This document shows positions 32,405 through 39,885 of a DNA stretch of 64,000 nt, in pieces. The translations under genes and the position numbers were made by a program. The stretch lies in assembly GCF_049994355.1 (NCBI RefSeq), contig NZ_CP188257.1, positions 4,650,001 through 4,714,000 on the forward strand, written 5' to 3'. The stretch comes from Angustibacter sp049994355 (GTDB lineage Bacteria > Actinomycetota > Actinomycetes > Actinomycetales > Angustibacteraceae). Under the pieces are notes generated by a model that ran no database searches, was not told where the DNA came from, and worked only from the letters and a program-made list of their open reading frames with translations. The stretch's first letter is position 1, and each line of letters opens with the position of its first letter.

Positions 32405-33847
32405 ATGGGGCACGTGACCTCGACGCCCCCCAGCACCGACCCTGCCCGCCGCTCCCAGACGCCCCTGGCGGACGCCGGGATCGCCCTCGGTGCGCTGGAC
32501 GGCCGCTATCGCGCAGCCGTCGCGCCGCTGGTCGAGCACCTGTCCGAGGCGGCGCTGAACCGCGAGCGGGTCCGGGTCGAGGTCGAGTGGCTGGCCCACC
32601 TCGCCGCGGTCGACGCGGTGCCCGGCGCCCGGGCGCTGACCGAGCCCGAGCTCGCACGGCTGCGCGCCGTCGTGCAGGACTTCGGCGCGGACGACGTCGC
32701 CGAGCTGGCCGAGATCGAGCGCGAGACTGTGCACGACGTCAAGGCCGTCGAGTACTACCTGAAGCGTCGGATGGCGGGGACGTCGCTGGCCGACCTCACC
32801 GAGCTCGTGCACTTCTGCTGCACCAGCGAGGACATCAACAACCTGTCGTACGCGCTGATGGTGCGCGGCGCAGTGCAACAGGTGTGGCTGCCGGCTGCGG
32901 GCCAGCTCGTCGACCAGGTCGCCGCGATGGCGACCGAGCTGCGCGACGTCCCGATGCTGGCCCGCACCCACGGCCAGCCGGCGACGCCCACCACGCTCGG
33001 CAAGGAGCTCGCCGTCCTCGCCCACCGGCTGCGCCGCCAGCTGGCGCGGATCGAGCGTGCCGAGTACCTGGGCAAGCTCAACGGGGCGACCGGCACGTAC
33101 GGCGCGCACCAGGCCGCCGTACCCGGCGCCGACTGGGTCGAGGTCTCCCGCACCTTCGTGGAGCAGCTCGGGCTGACCTGGAACCCGCTGACCACCCAGA
33201 TCGAGTCGCACGACTGGCAGGCCGAGCTCTACTCCGACGTCGCCCGGTTCAACCGAGTGCTGCACAACCTGTGCACCGACGTGTGGACCTACATCTCGCT
33301 GGGATACTTCGTGCAGGTGCGCGGCCAGGGCACGGTCGGATCGTCGACCATGCCGCACAAGGTCAACCCGATCCGCTTCGAGAACGCCGAAGCCAACCTC
33401 GAGATCTCCGGGGCTCTGCTCGACGTGCTGGCCCAGACCCTGGTCACCAGCCGGCTGCAGCGCGACCTCACCGACTCCTCGACCCAGCGCAACATCGGCA
33501 CCGCCTTCGGCCACTCGTTGCTCGCCATCGACAACGTGCAGCGCGGGCTGTTCGGGCTGGACGCCGCGCCCGAGGCGATGGCCCGCGACCTGGACGCGAA
33601 CTGGGAGGTGCTCGGCGAGGCCGTCCAGTCGGCGATGCGTGCCGCCGGGATCGCCGGGACGCCCGGCATGGACGAGCCTTACGAGCGGCTGAAGGAGCTC
33701 ACTCGTGGACGGCGCGTGGACGGCGCAGCCATGCGCGAGTTCGTCGCCGGCCTGGGGCTACCCGACGACGTCGCGGCCCGGCTGACCGCCATGACCCCGG
33801 CCACCTATACCGGCCTGGCCTCGGCCCTGGTCGACCACCTCGACTGA
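32405..33847 (+). CDS. purB: Adenylosuccinate lyase
   Basis: A cytoplasmic enzyme of 480 residues that releases fumarate from SAICAR and from adenylosuccinate in purine synthesis. The fumarase/aspartase signature GSSTMPHKVNPIRFENAE lies near residue 312 with the mobile catalytic Ser. LARTHGQPATPTTLGKE and CTSEDINNLSYALM are the other two conserved regions, with the catalytic His in the THGQPA loop. The start may be ATG 32405 or GTG 32414; the first 25 residues are variable and probably disordered. No other pur genes are adjacent. Confidence 0.94.
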   Translation: MGHVTSTPPSTDPARRSQTPLADAGIALGALDGRYRAAVAPLVEHLSEAALNRERVRVEVEWLAHLAAVDAVPGARALTEPELARLRAVVQDFGADDVAELAEIERETVHDVKAVEYYLKRRMAGTSLADLTELVHFCCTSEDINNLSYALMVRGAVQQVWLPAAGQLVDQVAAMATELRDVPMLARTHGQPATPTTLGKELAVLAHRLRRQLARIERAEYLGKLNGATGTYGAHQAAVPGADWVEVSRTFVEQLGLTWNPLTTQIESHDWQAELYSDVARFNRVLHNLCTDVWTYISLGYFVQVRGQGTVGSSTMPHKVNPIRFENAEANLEISGALLDVLAQTLVTSRLQRDLTDSSTQRNIGTAFGHSLLAIDNVQRGLFGLDAAPEAMARDLDANWEVLGEAVQSAMRAAGIAGTPGMDEPYERLKELTRGRRVDGAAMREFVAGLGLPDDVAARLTAMTPATYTGLASALVDHLD

Positions 33848-33863
33848 GCGGTCAGCCCGACTA

Positions 33864-33901
33864 TCAGATGGTGACGGAGCCCTCAGATGGTGACGGAGCC
33901 G
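33864..33901. repeat. 19-bp tandem duplication at the 3' end of the VOC-like gene
   Basis: TCAGATGGTGACGGAGCCC (33864-33882) is repeated directly with one change at 33883-33901. The second copy contains the last codons and stop of the minus-strand gene; the first copy lies outside it. Confidence 0.85.
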
Positions 33902-34521
33902 GCCGCGGTGTCGAAGCGGCAGGCCAGCAGGCCCGGCGTCCCGTGCGGCGCAAGGAACTCGAACTCGACCTCCTGCGACGTGTAGCCGGCCGGCAGCCCG
34001 AGCCAGTCCGTCACCCGACGCGGGTCACCGGCGATCTGCAGGCACGACAGCCGAACCACAGTCCGGCCTGAGGCCGACGGGTGAAGGTCCGCCTCGACCT
34101 CCCACTGCACCAGGTACGGCAGCTGCGGGTCGGAGATCAGCCCCTTGACGCCGATCTGCCTCCAGCGCAGCTCCACGCCGTCTGGACGGTGCCGGTTGCC
34201 CTGCGCGGCCTCGCGCCCGAGGCGTTCCTCGGCCGGCGTCAGGTCGTCGACGGCAACCACCCACCCGAGCCAGCCGCCGCCGTCCTCGCTGCGCGCCCGC
34301 ACGGCCTGCCCGAAGGGTGCCTTGTCGGACGCCGGGTGATCGAGCACCTCTACGACCTCGAGGTAGCGGCCCTCGGCGAGCGGCAGGATCATGTTGCGCG
34401 TGCCGAACCGTGGGTGGACCCCACCGTCCACTGCTTCAACGCCGAGTGCGTCCGAAAGGCGTTGCGCGGTCTCGCGCAGACCGCCCTGCTCTGCGGCGTA
34501 GGACACGTGGTCGACTCGCAT
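33883..34521 (-). CDS. Glyoxalase-like domain protein
   Basis: A 212-residue protein similar to the PF13468 glyoxalase-like group. It opens with MRVDHVSYAAEQGGLRETAQRLSDALGV, the usual first VOC strand and helix with a metal-ligand-like His, then GVHPRFGTRNMILPL and YLEVVEVLDHP, and ends in a second, less conserved half. The substrate is unknown. ATG 34521 is chosen over one six codons upstream because the VOC fold begins directly there. The end of the gene carries a 19-bp tandem duplication. Confidence 0.78.
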   Translation of the reverse strand: MRVDHVSYAAEQGGLRETAQRLSDALGVEAVDGGVHPRFGTRNMILPLAEGRYLEVVEVLDHPASDKAPFGQAVRARSEDGGGWLGWVVAVDDLTPAEERLGREAAQGNRHRPDGVELRWRQIGVKGLISDPQLPYLVQWEVEADLHPSASGRTVVRLSCLQIAGDPRRVTDWLGLPAGYTSQEVEFEFLAPHGTPGLLACRFDTAAGSVTI

Positions 34522-34584
34522 GCTGGAAGCGTGCCACACGCGTTGCGAACCCTGACGGGCAGGTCCGCAGATCGCCCAATGGGC

Positions 34585-35793
34585 TCAGCGGCGGGCCGCC
34601 AGGAACGTCGCGAAGCGGTCGATCGCGTCCCGCAGGTCCTCCACGTGCGGCAGCGTGACGATCCGCAGGTGGTCCGGGTCGGGCCAGTTGAAGCCGGTGC
34701 CCTGCACCAGCAGCAGGTGCTGCTCGCGCAGCAGCTCGAGAACCAGCCGCTGGTCGTCCTTGATCGGGTAGACCTCGGGGTCCAACCGCGGGAACAGGTA
34801 CAGCGCCCCCTTCGGGCGCACGCAGCTGACGCCGGGAATCTCCTCCAGCAGCGCCAGTGCAGTGTCCCGCTGGTCGCGCAGCCGGCCGCCCGGCAGCACG
34901 AGCGACTCCAGCCCGTGGTCGCCGCCCAGCGCGGTCGCGACCGCGTGCTGGGCCGGCACGTTCGCGCACAGCCGCATGTTGGCCAGGATGGTCAGACCCT
35001 CGATGTACGAGCGGGCGCGCTCAGTCGGCCCCGACACCACCAGCCAGCCGGACCGGAACCCGGCCAGCCGGTACGCCTTGGACAACCCGTTGAAAGTCAG
35101 GCACAGCACATCCGGCGCCAGCGAGGCGGTCGCGACGTGCACCGCGTCGTCGTACAGGATCTGGTCGTAGATCTCGTCGCTGAACAGCACCAGCCCGTTC
35201 GTGCGGGCCAGCTCGACGATCCCCTCGAGCACCGGCAGGCCGTAGACCGCACCGGTGGGGTTGTTGGGGTTGATCACCACGACGCCGCGGGTGCGCGGCC
35301 CGATCTTGGCGGCCAGGTCGTCCAGGTCGGGCTGCCAGCCCTCGCCCTCGTCGCAGCGGTAGTGCACGGGCCGGCCACCGGCGAGCGAGACGGCTGCCGT
35401 CCACAGCGGGTAGTCCGGCGTCGGGATCAGCACCTCGTCCCCGTCGTCCAGCAGCGCCTGCAGCGCCATCACGATGAGCTCGCTGACCCCGTTGCCCAAG
35501 TAGACGTCGTCCACGTCGATGCCCTCCACGCCCTTGGCGTGGTGGTACTGGACGACGGCCCGACGGGCCGAGACCAGGCCCTGGGAGTCGCAGTAGCCCT
35601 GGGCCGTCGGCAGTGCGGCGACCACGTCGGCCAGGATGCCCTCGGGCGCATCGAAGCCGAACGGCGCGGGGTTGCCGATGTTGAGCTTGAGGATCCGGTG
35701 GCCCTCGCGCTCCAGCCGTTGGGCCTCAGCCAGCACCGGGCCGCGGATGTCGTAGCAGACGTCGGCGAGCTTGCGCGATTGCAGGACGGTCAC
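34585..35793 (-). CDS. alaA: Alanine-synthesising transaminase, AlaA-like
   Basis: A 402-residue PLP enzyme transferring the amino group from glutamate to pyruvate. The sequence follows E. coli AlaA almost without gaps: KLADVCYDIRGPVL at the start, LNIGNPAPFGFDAPEGIL, YLGNGVSELIVMALQALL, the PLP-binding INPNNPTGAVY and the lysine motif FNGLSKAYRLAGFRSGW near residue 240. The Arg for the substrate carboxylate is in HLRIVTLP. GTG 35793 gives the N-terminus that aligns best; the frame runs a further 30 bases upstream. It is a single gene, divergent from the ATPase-fold gene. Confidence 0.9.
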   Translation of the reverse strand: MTVLQSRKLADVCYDIRGPVLAEAQRLEREGHRILKLNIGNPAPFGFDAPEGILADVVAALPTAQGYCDSQGLVSARRAVVQYHHAKGVEGIDVDDVYLGNGVSELIVMALQALLDDGDEVLIPTPDYPLWTAAVSLAGGRPVHYRCDEGEGWQPDLDDLAAKIGPRTRGVVVINPNNPTGAVYGLPVLEGIVELARTNGLVLFSDEIYDQILYDDAVHVATASLAPDVLCLTFNGLSKAYRLAGFRSGWLVVSGPTERARSYIEGLTILANMRLCANVPAQHAVATALGGDHGLESLVLPGGRLRDQRDTALALLEEIPGVSCVRPKGALYLFPRLDPEVYPIKDDQRLVLELLREQHLLLVQGTGFNWPDPDHLRIVTLPHVEDLRDAIDRFATFLAARR

Positions 35794-35936
35794 CGGCCCA
35801 GTGTTCCAGCCGGGCCGGCACACGCGTACGGCGCGTCTTGGACCCCTTCAAGCCCCGGGGGTGCCCGGACACGGCTAACGTGGGACGCGGGGTGGAGCGG
35901 TCCGCCGGGCCGAGCCATCGCGGGCGAGGAGCCAGG

Positions 35937-36347
35937 ATGACCGTGCGCGTGGTGCCGGCCGCCGAGCCGCCTACGGGCGAGCCGGTCGGCAACTGGCCGC
36001 TGCGCCCCGACGCGAGCAGCGCCCGGCTGGCACGACGGCTGGTCACCCAGGCGATGGACGGCGCTCAGGAGCCCGCACTGCGCCGGGCGGCCCTGGTCAC
36101 CAGCGAGCTGGTGGCCAACAGCGTGCGGCACGCGCGCGGCGGGATGTCGCTCGCACTGAACCGGCTCAACGGCGGCTGGCTGGTGACCGTGGCCGACGAC
36201 AGCAGCGCGCCGCCGCAGATGCGGGACAACGGGCCGCTGTCCGAGAACGGGCGCGGCATGCTCATCGTGGCCCGGGTCAGCGAGCAGCTGGGGTGGTCCC
36301 GCACGCCCACCGGCAAGGTGGTCTGGGCGCGCTTCGACGACCGCTGA
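35937..36347 (+). CDS. RsbW-like ATPase-fold protein (HATPase_c_2)
   Basis: A 136-residue protein with the GHKL ATPase fold used by anti-sigma factors such as RsbW and SpoIIAB and by related streptomycete regulators. The N box is TSELVANSVRHA near residue 58, the G1-like segment is VADDSSAPPQ, and the G2 box is GRGMLIVARVSE. Many actinobacteria hold dozens of such lone ATPases whose partners are unknown; no sigma or anti-anti-sigma gene is adjacent here. GAGGAG lies 10 bases before ATG 35937. Confidence 0.88.
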   Translation: MTVRVVPAAEPPTGEPVGNWPLRPDASSARLARRLVTQAMDGAQEPALRRAALVTSELVANSVRHARGGMSLALNRLNGGWLVTVADDSSAPPQMRDNGPLSENGRGMLIVARVSEQLGWSRTPTGKVVWARFDDR

Positions 36348-36418
36348 GCCGCCTCAGCCTCGCAAGCCTGCGCGACCGGTGACCGGCCGGTGGTTTCGGC
36401 GAGCGTCGATTCCGCGAT

Positions 36419-36488
36419 GGTTGCAGACGTCGTTGCAGCGAACTGGTGGTGATCACCCCCGCGCGGGTGCAACCACGGCTGCAACGAC
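36419..36488. promoter_or_regulatory. Symmetric GTTGCA/TGCAAC repeat cluster
   Basis: Two GTTGCAG units 12 bases apart (36420 and 36432) face two TGCAAC units 12 bases apart (36468 and 36480). The inner 11-mer GTCGTTGCAGC (36429-36439) is matched exactly by GCTGCAACGAC (36478-36488), and a perfect GGTGATCACC (36448-36457) lies between. This could be an operator array, a hairpin terminator for the ATPase gene, or a recombination site. Confidence 0.5.
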
Positions 36489-36553
36489 TCGGCCAGCAGT
36501 GCCCGCGCTCGTCGGGCCGCCGGGGCGCGACGCCGTCCGGAGCGCGGCCACCG

Positions 36554-36559
36554 TAGGGT
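36554..36559 (+). promoter_or_regulatory. Probable -10 hexamer (TAGGGT) of the SseB-like gene
   Basis: TAGGGT, seven bases (CAGCCGG), then GTG 36567: the leaderless layout without a Shine-Dalgarno sequence. Confidence 0.55.
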
Positions 36560-36566
36560 CAGCCGG

Positions 36567-37202
36567 GTGAGTGACCCGGACGACGTCGACGTACCGCTGC
36601 TGGACGCGCTCGCCGAGCGCGACCTGGTGTTCGTGCGCGAGGACCAGCGGCACAGCTTGGTCGTCGATCACGAGGGACGGCGGGTGATGGTGGCCTTCAC
36701 CGACCGGGAGGTGCTGGCCACCTGGTGGGTGCAGCGCGGAGCCCCGGAGTCCGAGCCCCCGCCGATCGCCGAGATGCCGTTCCGGCAGATGGTCGCGCTG
36801 TGGGCCGTCGAGGGCGTCGACCTGCTGGTCGACCCCGGCCCCGGCGGCGGCGTGCTCGTGTCGATCGCCGCCGCCCGCCGGCACCTGGGCTACGGGCCGC
36901 TGGTGCCAGAGCCGGACTCCACCGAACCGTTGCCGTTCGTCGGGTTCAGCGGCGGCAGACAGTCAGTGCGGGTGCCGCTCGTGCTGCTGGCTGCGTGCGC
37001 CGGGCTGCTGCTGATCGGACTGACCGGTGGCTCAGCGTGGCTGCTGCTGGTGGCGGTGCTCGGCGTGGTCGCTGCCGTGGGGCTGGGGAACCGGGCCTTC
37101 GCCGAGCTGAGGCAGGCGCGGCGCGCGACCCGCCGGTTGTCCAGGTCGCAGCGGCTCCAGCGCGAGCAGCGCGGGCGGGACCAGCAGGACGACGCGAGCT
37201 AG
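36567..37202 (+). CDS. SseB-like protein with two C-terminal membrane helices
   Basis: A 211-residue protein of unknown function. The N-terminal 115 residues resemble the SseB N-terminal domain (PLLDALAERDLVFVREDQ, RVMVAFTDREVLATWW, GVDLLVDPGPGGGVLVS), which in other bacteria is linked to type VII-like or enhanced-sensitivity proteins without known chemistry. Two helices follow (about 134-152 and 155-172) and then a very basic tail (ARRATRRLSRSQRLQREQRGRDQQ). The basic tail would be cytoplasmic. The stop lies 4 bases from the end of the converging PPOX gene. Confidence 0.7.
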   Translation: MSDPDDVDVPLLDALAERDLVFVREDQRHSLVVDHEGRRVMVAFTDREVLATWWVQRGAPESEPPPIAEMPFRQMVALWAVEGVDLLVDPGPGGGVLVSIAAARRHLGYGPLVPEPDSTEPLPFVGFSGGRQSVRVPLVLLAACAGLLLIGLTGGSAWLLLVAVLGVVAAVGLGNRAFAELRQARRATRRLSRSQRLQREQRGRDQQDDAS

Positions 37203-37206
37203 CCGT

Positions 37207-37635
37207 TCAGCCGACGGGCAGTCCGTAGGTGCGCGTCACGGTGAACCGCAGCACGAGCCGCTGCTCGGCGACCATCGCGGCCCGGAACTCCGCCCAGTCC
37301 GGGTGCTCGCCGTTGAGCGTGCGGTAGTGCTCGACCAGCTCCTCCACCACGGCGTCGTCCGGCTGCTGAGCGACCGGTCCGACCTCGGCGTCCCCCTCGG
37401 CGACGACGTAGGGGCGCAGGTGCTCGGTGGTGGCCAGCAGGCTGACCCGCGGGTCGCGCCGGGCGTTCGCCGTCTTGGCCAGCGGCGACCGCGTGGAGAT
37501 CCGGACCAGCGCGGTCGCCGGGTCGCAGTGGTACGACACGACCGACAGCTGGGCTCGTCCGTCCCGCTTGAGAGTGGTCAGGACGCCACGCCGCAGCTGG
37601 GCGAGCAGCGCCAGCTGGGCGTTCGGCTGGTCCAT
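37207..37635 (-). CDS. PPOX class F420-dependent protein
   Basis: A 142-residue split-beta-barrel protein of the flavin/F420-binding PPOX class. Landmarks are LLAQLRRGVLTTLKRDGRAQLSVVSYH at the start, RISTRSPLAKTANARRDPRVSLLA in the cofactor-phosphate region, and PYVVAEGDAEVG. The R/K-rich loop is typical of the F420-binding TIGR03618 group and supports an F420-producing host. The substrate is unknown; family members reduce biliverdin-like or other conjugated compounds. ATG 37635 is preferred over an earlier start 33 bases upstream. Confidence 0.85.
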   Translation of the reverse strand: MDQPNAQLALLAQLRRGVLTTLKRDGRAQLSVVSYHCDPATALVRISTRSPLAKTANARRDPRVSLLATTEHLRPYVVAEGDAEVGPVAQQPDDAVVEELVEHYRTLNGEHPDWAEFRAAMVAEQRLVLRFTVTRTYGLPVG

Positions 37636-37706
37636 AGGCCCATCCTCATGCCCGACCTGGCCGCCCACAACCCCACCAGCCCGCCGTCCGCCGTCCGCCG
37701 TCCGAA

Positions 37707-37792
37707 GTTGATCACGTTAGGTGTGTCGACACCTGCTTCCCCAGGTGTCTACGCCTCGAGAAGCGGGTCTTCGCACACTTAACGTGATCAAC
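37707..37792. repeat. 86-bp palindromic element
   Basis: The outer arms GTTGATCACGTTAGGTGTG (37707-37725) and its reverse complement with one mismatch (37774-37792) enclose an inner 8-bp inverted repeat, GACACCTG (37728-37735) with CAGGTGTC (37742-37749). It fills the gap between two minus-strand genes and does not match the other palindromes in the window. Confidence 0.78.
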
Positions 37793-37804
37793 ATCCCGAT
37801 CGGG

Positions 37805-38293
37805 TCAGAAGAGGAGGTCGGCCTCAAGGTCGAGCAGCAGACGCTTGCGCTGCAGACCACCGCCGAAGCCGGTCAGCGAGCCGTCGGCGCCGATCACCCG
37901 ATGGCACGGGATGACGACCGGGATGGGGTTCGAACCGTTGGCCGAACCGACCGCGCGCGCTGCTTCCGGCCCCAGTCCCAGCTTGGACGCGACGTCCCCG
38001 TAGGACCAGGTCGTGCCGTACGGGATCTGGGTGAGCACGTGCCAGACCCGGCGCTGGAAGTCGCTGCCAGGAGGGTCCAACGGCACGTCGAAGGCCTCGC
38101 GCTCCCCGGCGAAGTACTCCGCGAGCTCATCGGACAGCCGCGCGAACAGCGGGTGGTCGTCGTCCCGCTCCGGGTGGCCCAGGCGCTCCAGCAGCCCGTC
38201 GTGCGGGGTGAAGTAGAGGCCGGCCAGCGCGTCCCCGTCGGCGACCGCGAGCAGATCGTCGACGGGCGAGCCGATCACGGTCCAGACGGTCAT
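37805..38293 (-). CDS. ogt: Methylated-DNA-protein-cysteine methyltransferase (Ogt), copy 1
   Basis: A 162-residue suicide repair protein that takes methyl groups from O6-methylguanine onto its own cysteine. The active motif PVVIPCHRVIGADGSLTGFGGGL sits near residue 123, with the Asn-containing NGSNP segment just before it, and DFQRRVWHVLTQIPYGTTWSYGDVA is the DNA-binding helix-turn-helix. No Ada regulatory domain is present. Its start overlaps the upstream EamA gene by four bases. A second, different Ogt is encoded at 45077-45688. Confidence 0.94.
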   Translation of the reverse strand: MTVWTVIGSPVDDLLAVADGDALAGLYFTPHDGLLERLGHPERDDDHPLFARLSDELAEYFAGEREAFDVPLDPPGSDFQRRVWHVLTQIPYGTTWSYGDVASKLGLGPEAARAVGSANGSNPIPVVIPCHRVIGADGSLTGFGGGLQRKRLLLDLEADLLF

Positions 38294-39270
38294 GCCTCAG
38301 CCTGACGCACACCGGTGACAACCGGCTCGGTCGGACGCCGGACCCGGCGCGAGATCGCCACGCCGACCAGGCAGACCGCGCCGCCGACCAGCGCCCAGCC
38401 CGCTGGGGTCTCGCCGAGCAGGGCCCAGCCGAGCACGATCGTCAGCGGGGGCACCAGATAGGTCGTCGACCCCAGTCGCCCCGCCGTGCTGCGGGCCAGC
38501 GCGTACGCCCAGGTGGTGAACGCGACCGCGGTCGGCATCACCCCCAGGTAGACCACCCAGCCGAGCGCAGAGAGTCCGGCTGCATGCAGGTCGTGCCAGA
38601 GCGCCCCAGCGAACGGCAGCGCGCACAGTCCGCCGATCGTGCACGCGATCCAGGTCACCTCGAGGGCCGGCAGGCTCGCCAGCAACGGCTTCTGCGCGAT
38701 CACGCTGACCGCGTAGGCGGCTGCCGCACCGACGCAGAGCACGACGCCCCACGCGTCGGCCGTGTGCACCGCCCCCGGTGACGAAGACGAGACCCCGATC
38801 AGCACCACGCCGGCGAAGGCGACCAAGCTGCCGACCAGCAGCCGCTGCGGGAAGCCTTCACCGAGCAGCAGCCCAGCCAGTACGGCGATCATGATCGGCC
38901 CGACATTGACCAGCATCGCGGCCGTACCGGCGTCCAGTCGCTGCTCGGCGGCGTTCAGCGCGACGTTGTAGGCGCCGAACCAGAGCACCCCGACGATCGC
39001 CAGCCGGAGCCACTGCCCGCGGGTCGGCCGGACCACCGCGACCGGCCCCCGCAGGTGCCGGACCACCAGCAACGCCCCCAGCACCACGCTGGCCACCACG
39101 CATCGTCCGAGCGTCAGCGCACCCGGCGAGACCTGGTCGCCGACGTGCCGGATCGCCACGAACGCGGACGCCCAGAGCAGCACGGTCACCGAGATCGCAA
39201 AGATCGGGGTGAGCCGGCCGCGCAGCCCGGCGCCGGACGAGGGGGTGGCCTGGGAGGTCGTGGTTGCCAT
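38290..39270 (-). CDS. EamA family (DMT superfamily) transporter, copy 2
   Basis: A 326-residue membrane carrier with ten predicted helices in two EamA repeats. The first repeat includes FAISVTVLLWASAFVAIRHVGDQVSPGALTLGR and the second STTYLVPPLTIVLGWALLGETPAGWALVGGAVCLVGVAI. An ATGA overlap couples it to ogt, an unusual pairing of a metabolite exporter with a DNA repair enzyme that may simply reflect local packing. ATG 39270 is chosen because the stretch before it has no coding character and the first helix begins shortly after. The substrate is unknown. Confidence 0.88.
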   Translation of the reverse strand: MATTTSQATPSSGAGLRGRLTPIFAISVTVLLWASAFVAIRHVGDQVSPGALTLGRCVVASVVLGALLVVRHLRGPVAVVRPTRGQWLRLAIVGVLWFGAYNVALNAAEQRLDAGTAAMLVNVGPIMIAVLAGLLLGEGFPQRLLVGSLVAFAGVVLIGVSSSSPGAVHTADAWGVVLCVGAAAAYAVSVIAQKPLLASLPALEVTWIACTIGGLCALPFAGALWHDLHAAGLSALGWVVYLGVMPTAVAFTTWAYALARSTAGRLGSTTYLVPPLTIVLGWALLGETPAGWALVGGAVCLVGVAISRRVRRPTEPVVTGVRQAEA

Positions 39271-39314
39271 ACCTGGAGAACGCGTGGGCGCGACGTTTCG
39301 TGAGGTGCCCGGGC

Positions 39315-39863
39315 TCAGCAAACCGGTCCGGCGCCGAGCTCGTACTCCCAGCCCTCCTGCCAGACGAACTCCTGCGCCAGGAGCTGCTCCAACGACCGGC
39401 CGAGCAGCCCCACCTCCAGCCCGTAGCGGGTCGCGACGTGCCCGATGACGAGCACCCGGCGACCGTCCCAGCGGGTCGGCAGGTCGGCCAGGAACCGGCC
39501 GACCCGGACTACCGCCTGCCGCCAGCTCTCCCCACCCGGGTAGGGCTGGTCGAGGTGGTCGACGCGGTCACCGAGCACGGTCGCCCGGTCGCGGCCGTTC
39601 CAATCGCCGTAGTCGCACTCACGCAGCCGCCAGTCGGCGAGCACGGGCAACTCGTCGCTAAACGCGACCTGCGTCGTCTCGCCGGCCCGGGCCAGGTCGG
39701 AGGTGAACACCGCTGCCAGGCCGTCCGGACGTCGGCGCCGACCGAGCTCGCGGGCCTGCTCGCGACCCACGGCGGACAGCTCACCCGGCAGCCACCCGGT
39801 GGCCAGACCGCGTTCGTTGTCCAGCGTGGTGGCATGGGTCTCGAACACGATGCTGACCGCCAC
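39315..39863 (-). CDS. Histidine phosphatase family protein with altered RHG motif
   Basis: A 182-residue member of the phosphoglycerate-mutase-like superfamily. Its first motif is FETHATTLDNE instead of the usual RHGET: the phosphate-accepting His is kept but the preceding Arg is Thr. The rest looks normal: FTSDLARAGETTQVAF, RLRECDYGDWNG with the acid Glu, and the second His in VLVIGHVATRYGLE. An Asp or Glu in DYGDWNG may compensate. Substrate and activity are uncertain. GTG 39863 has TAGCGT six bases upstream, so a leaderless mRNA is likely. Confidence 0.85.
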   Translation of the reverse strand: MAVSIVFETHATTLDNERGLATGWLPGELSAVGREQARELGRRRRPDGLAAVFTSDLARAGETTQVAFSDELPVLADWRLRECDYGDWNGRDRATVLGDRVDHLDQPYPGGESWRQAVVRVGRFLADLPTRWDGRRVLVIGHVATRYGLEVGLLGRSLEQLLAQEFVWQEGWEYELGAGPVC

Positions 39864-39869
39864 GTGGTC

Positions 39870-39875
39870 ACGCTA
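39870..39875 (-). promoter_or_regulatory. Probable -10 hexamer (TAGCGT) of the histidine phosphatase gene
   Basis: TAGCGT on the minus strand, six bases (GACCAC), then GTG 39863. It lies only 11-16 bases from the divergent GGDEF-EAL start, so the two promoters must overlap. Confidence 0.5.
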
Positions 39876-39885
39876 TGGCAATGCC

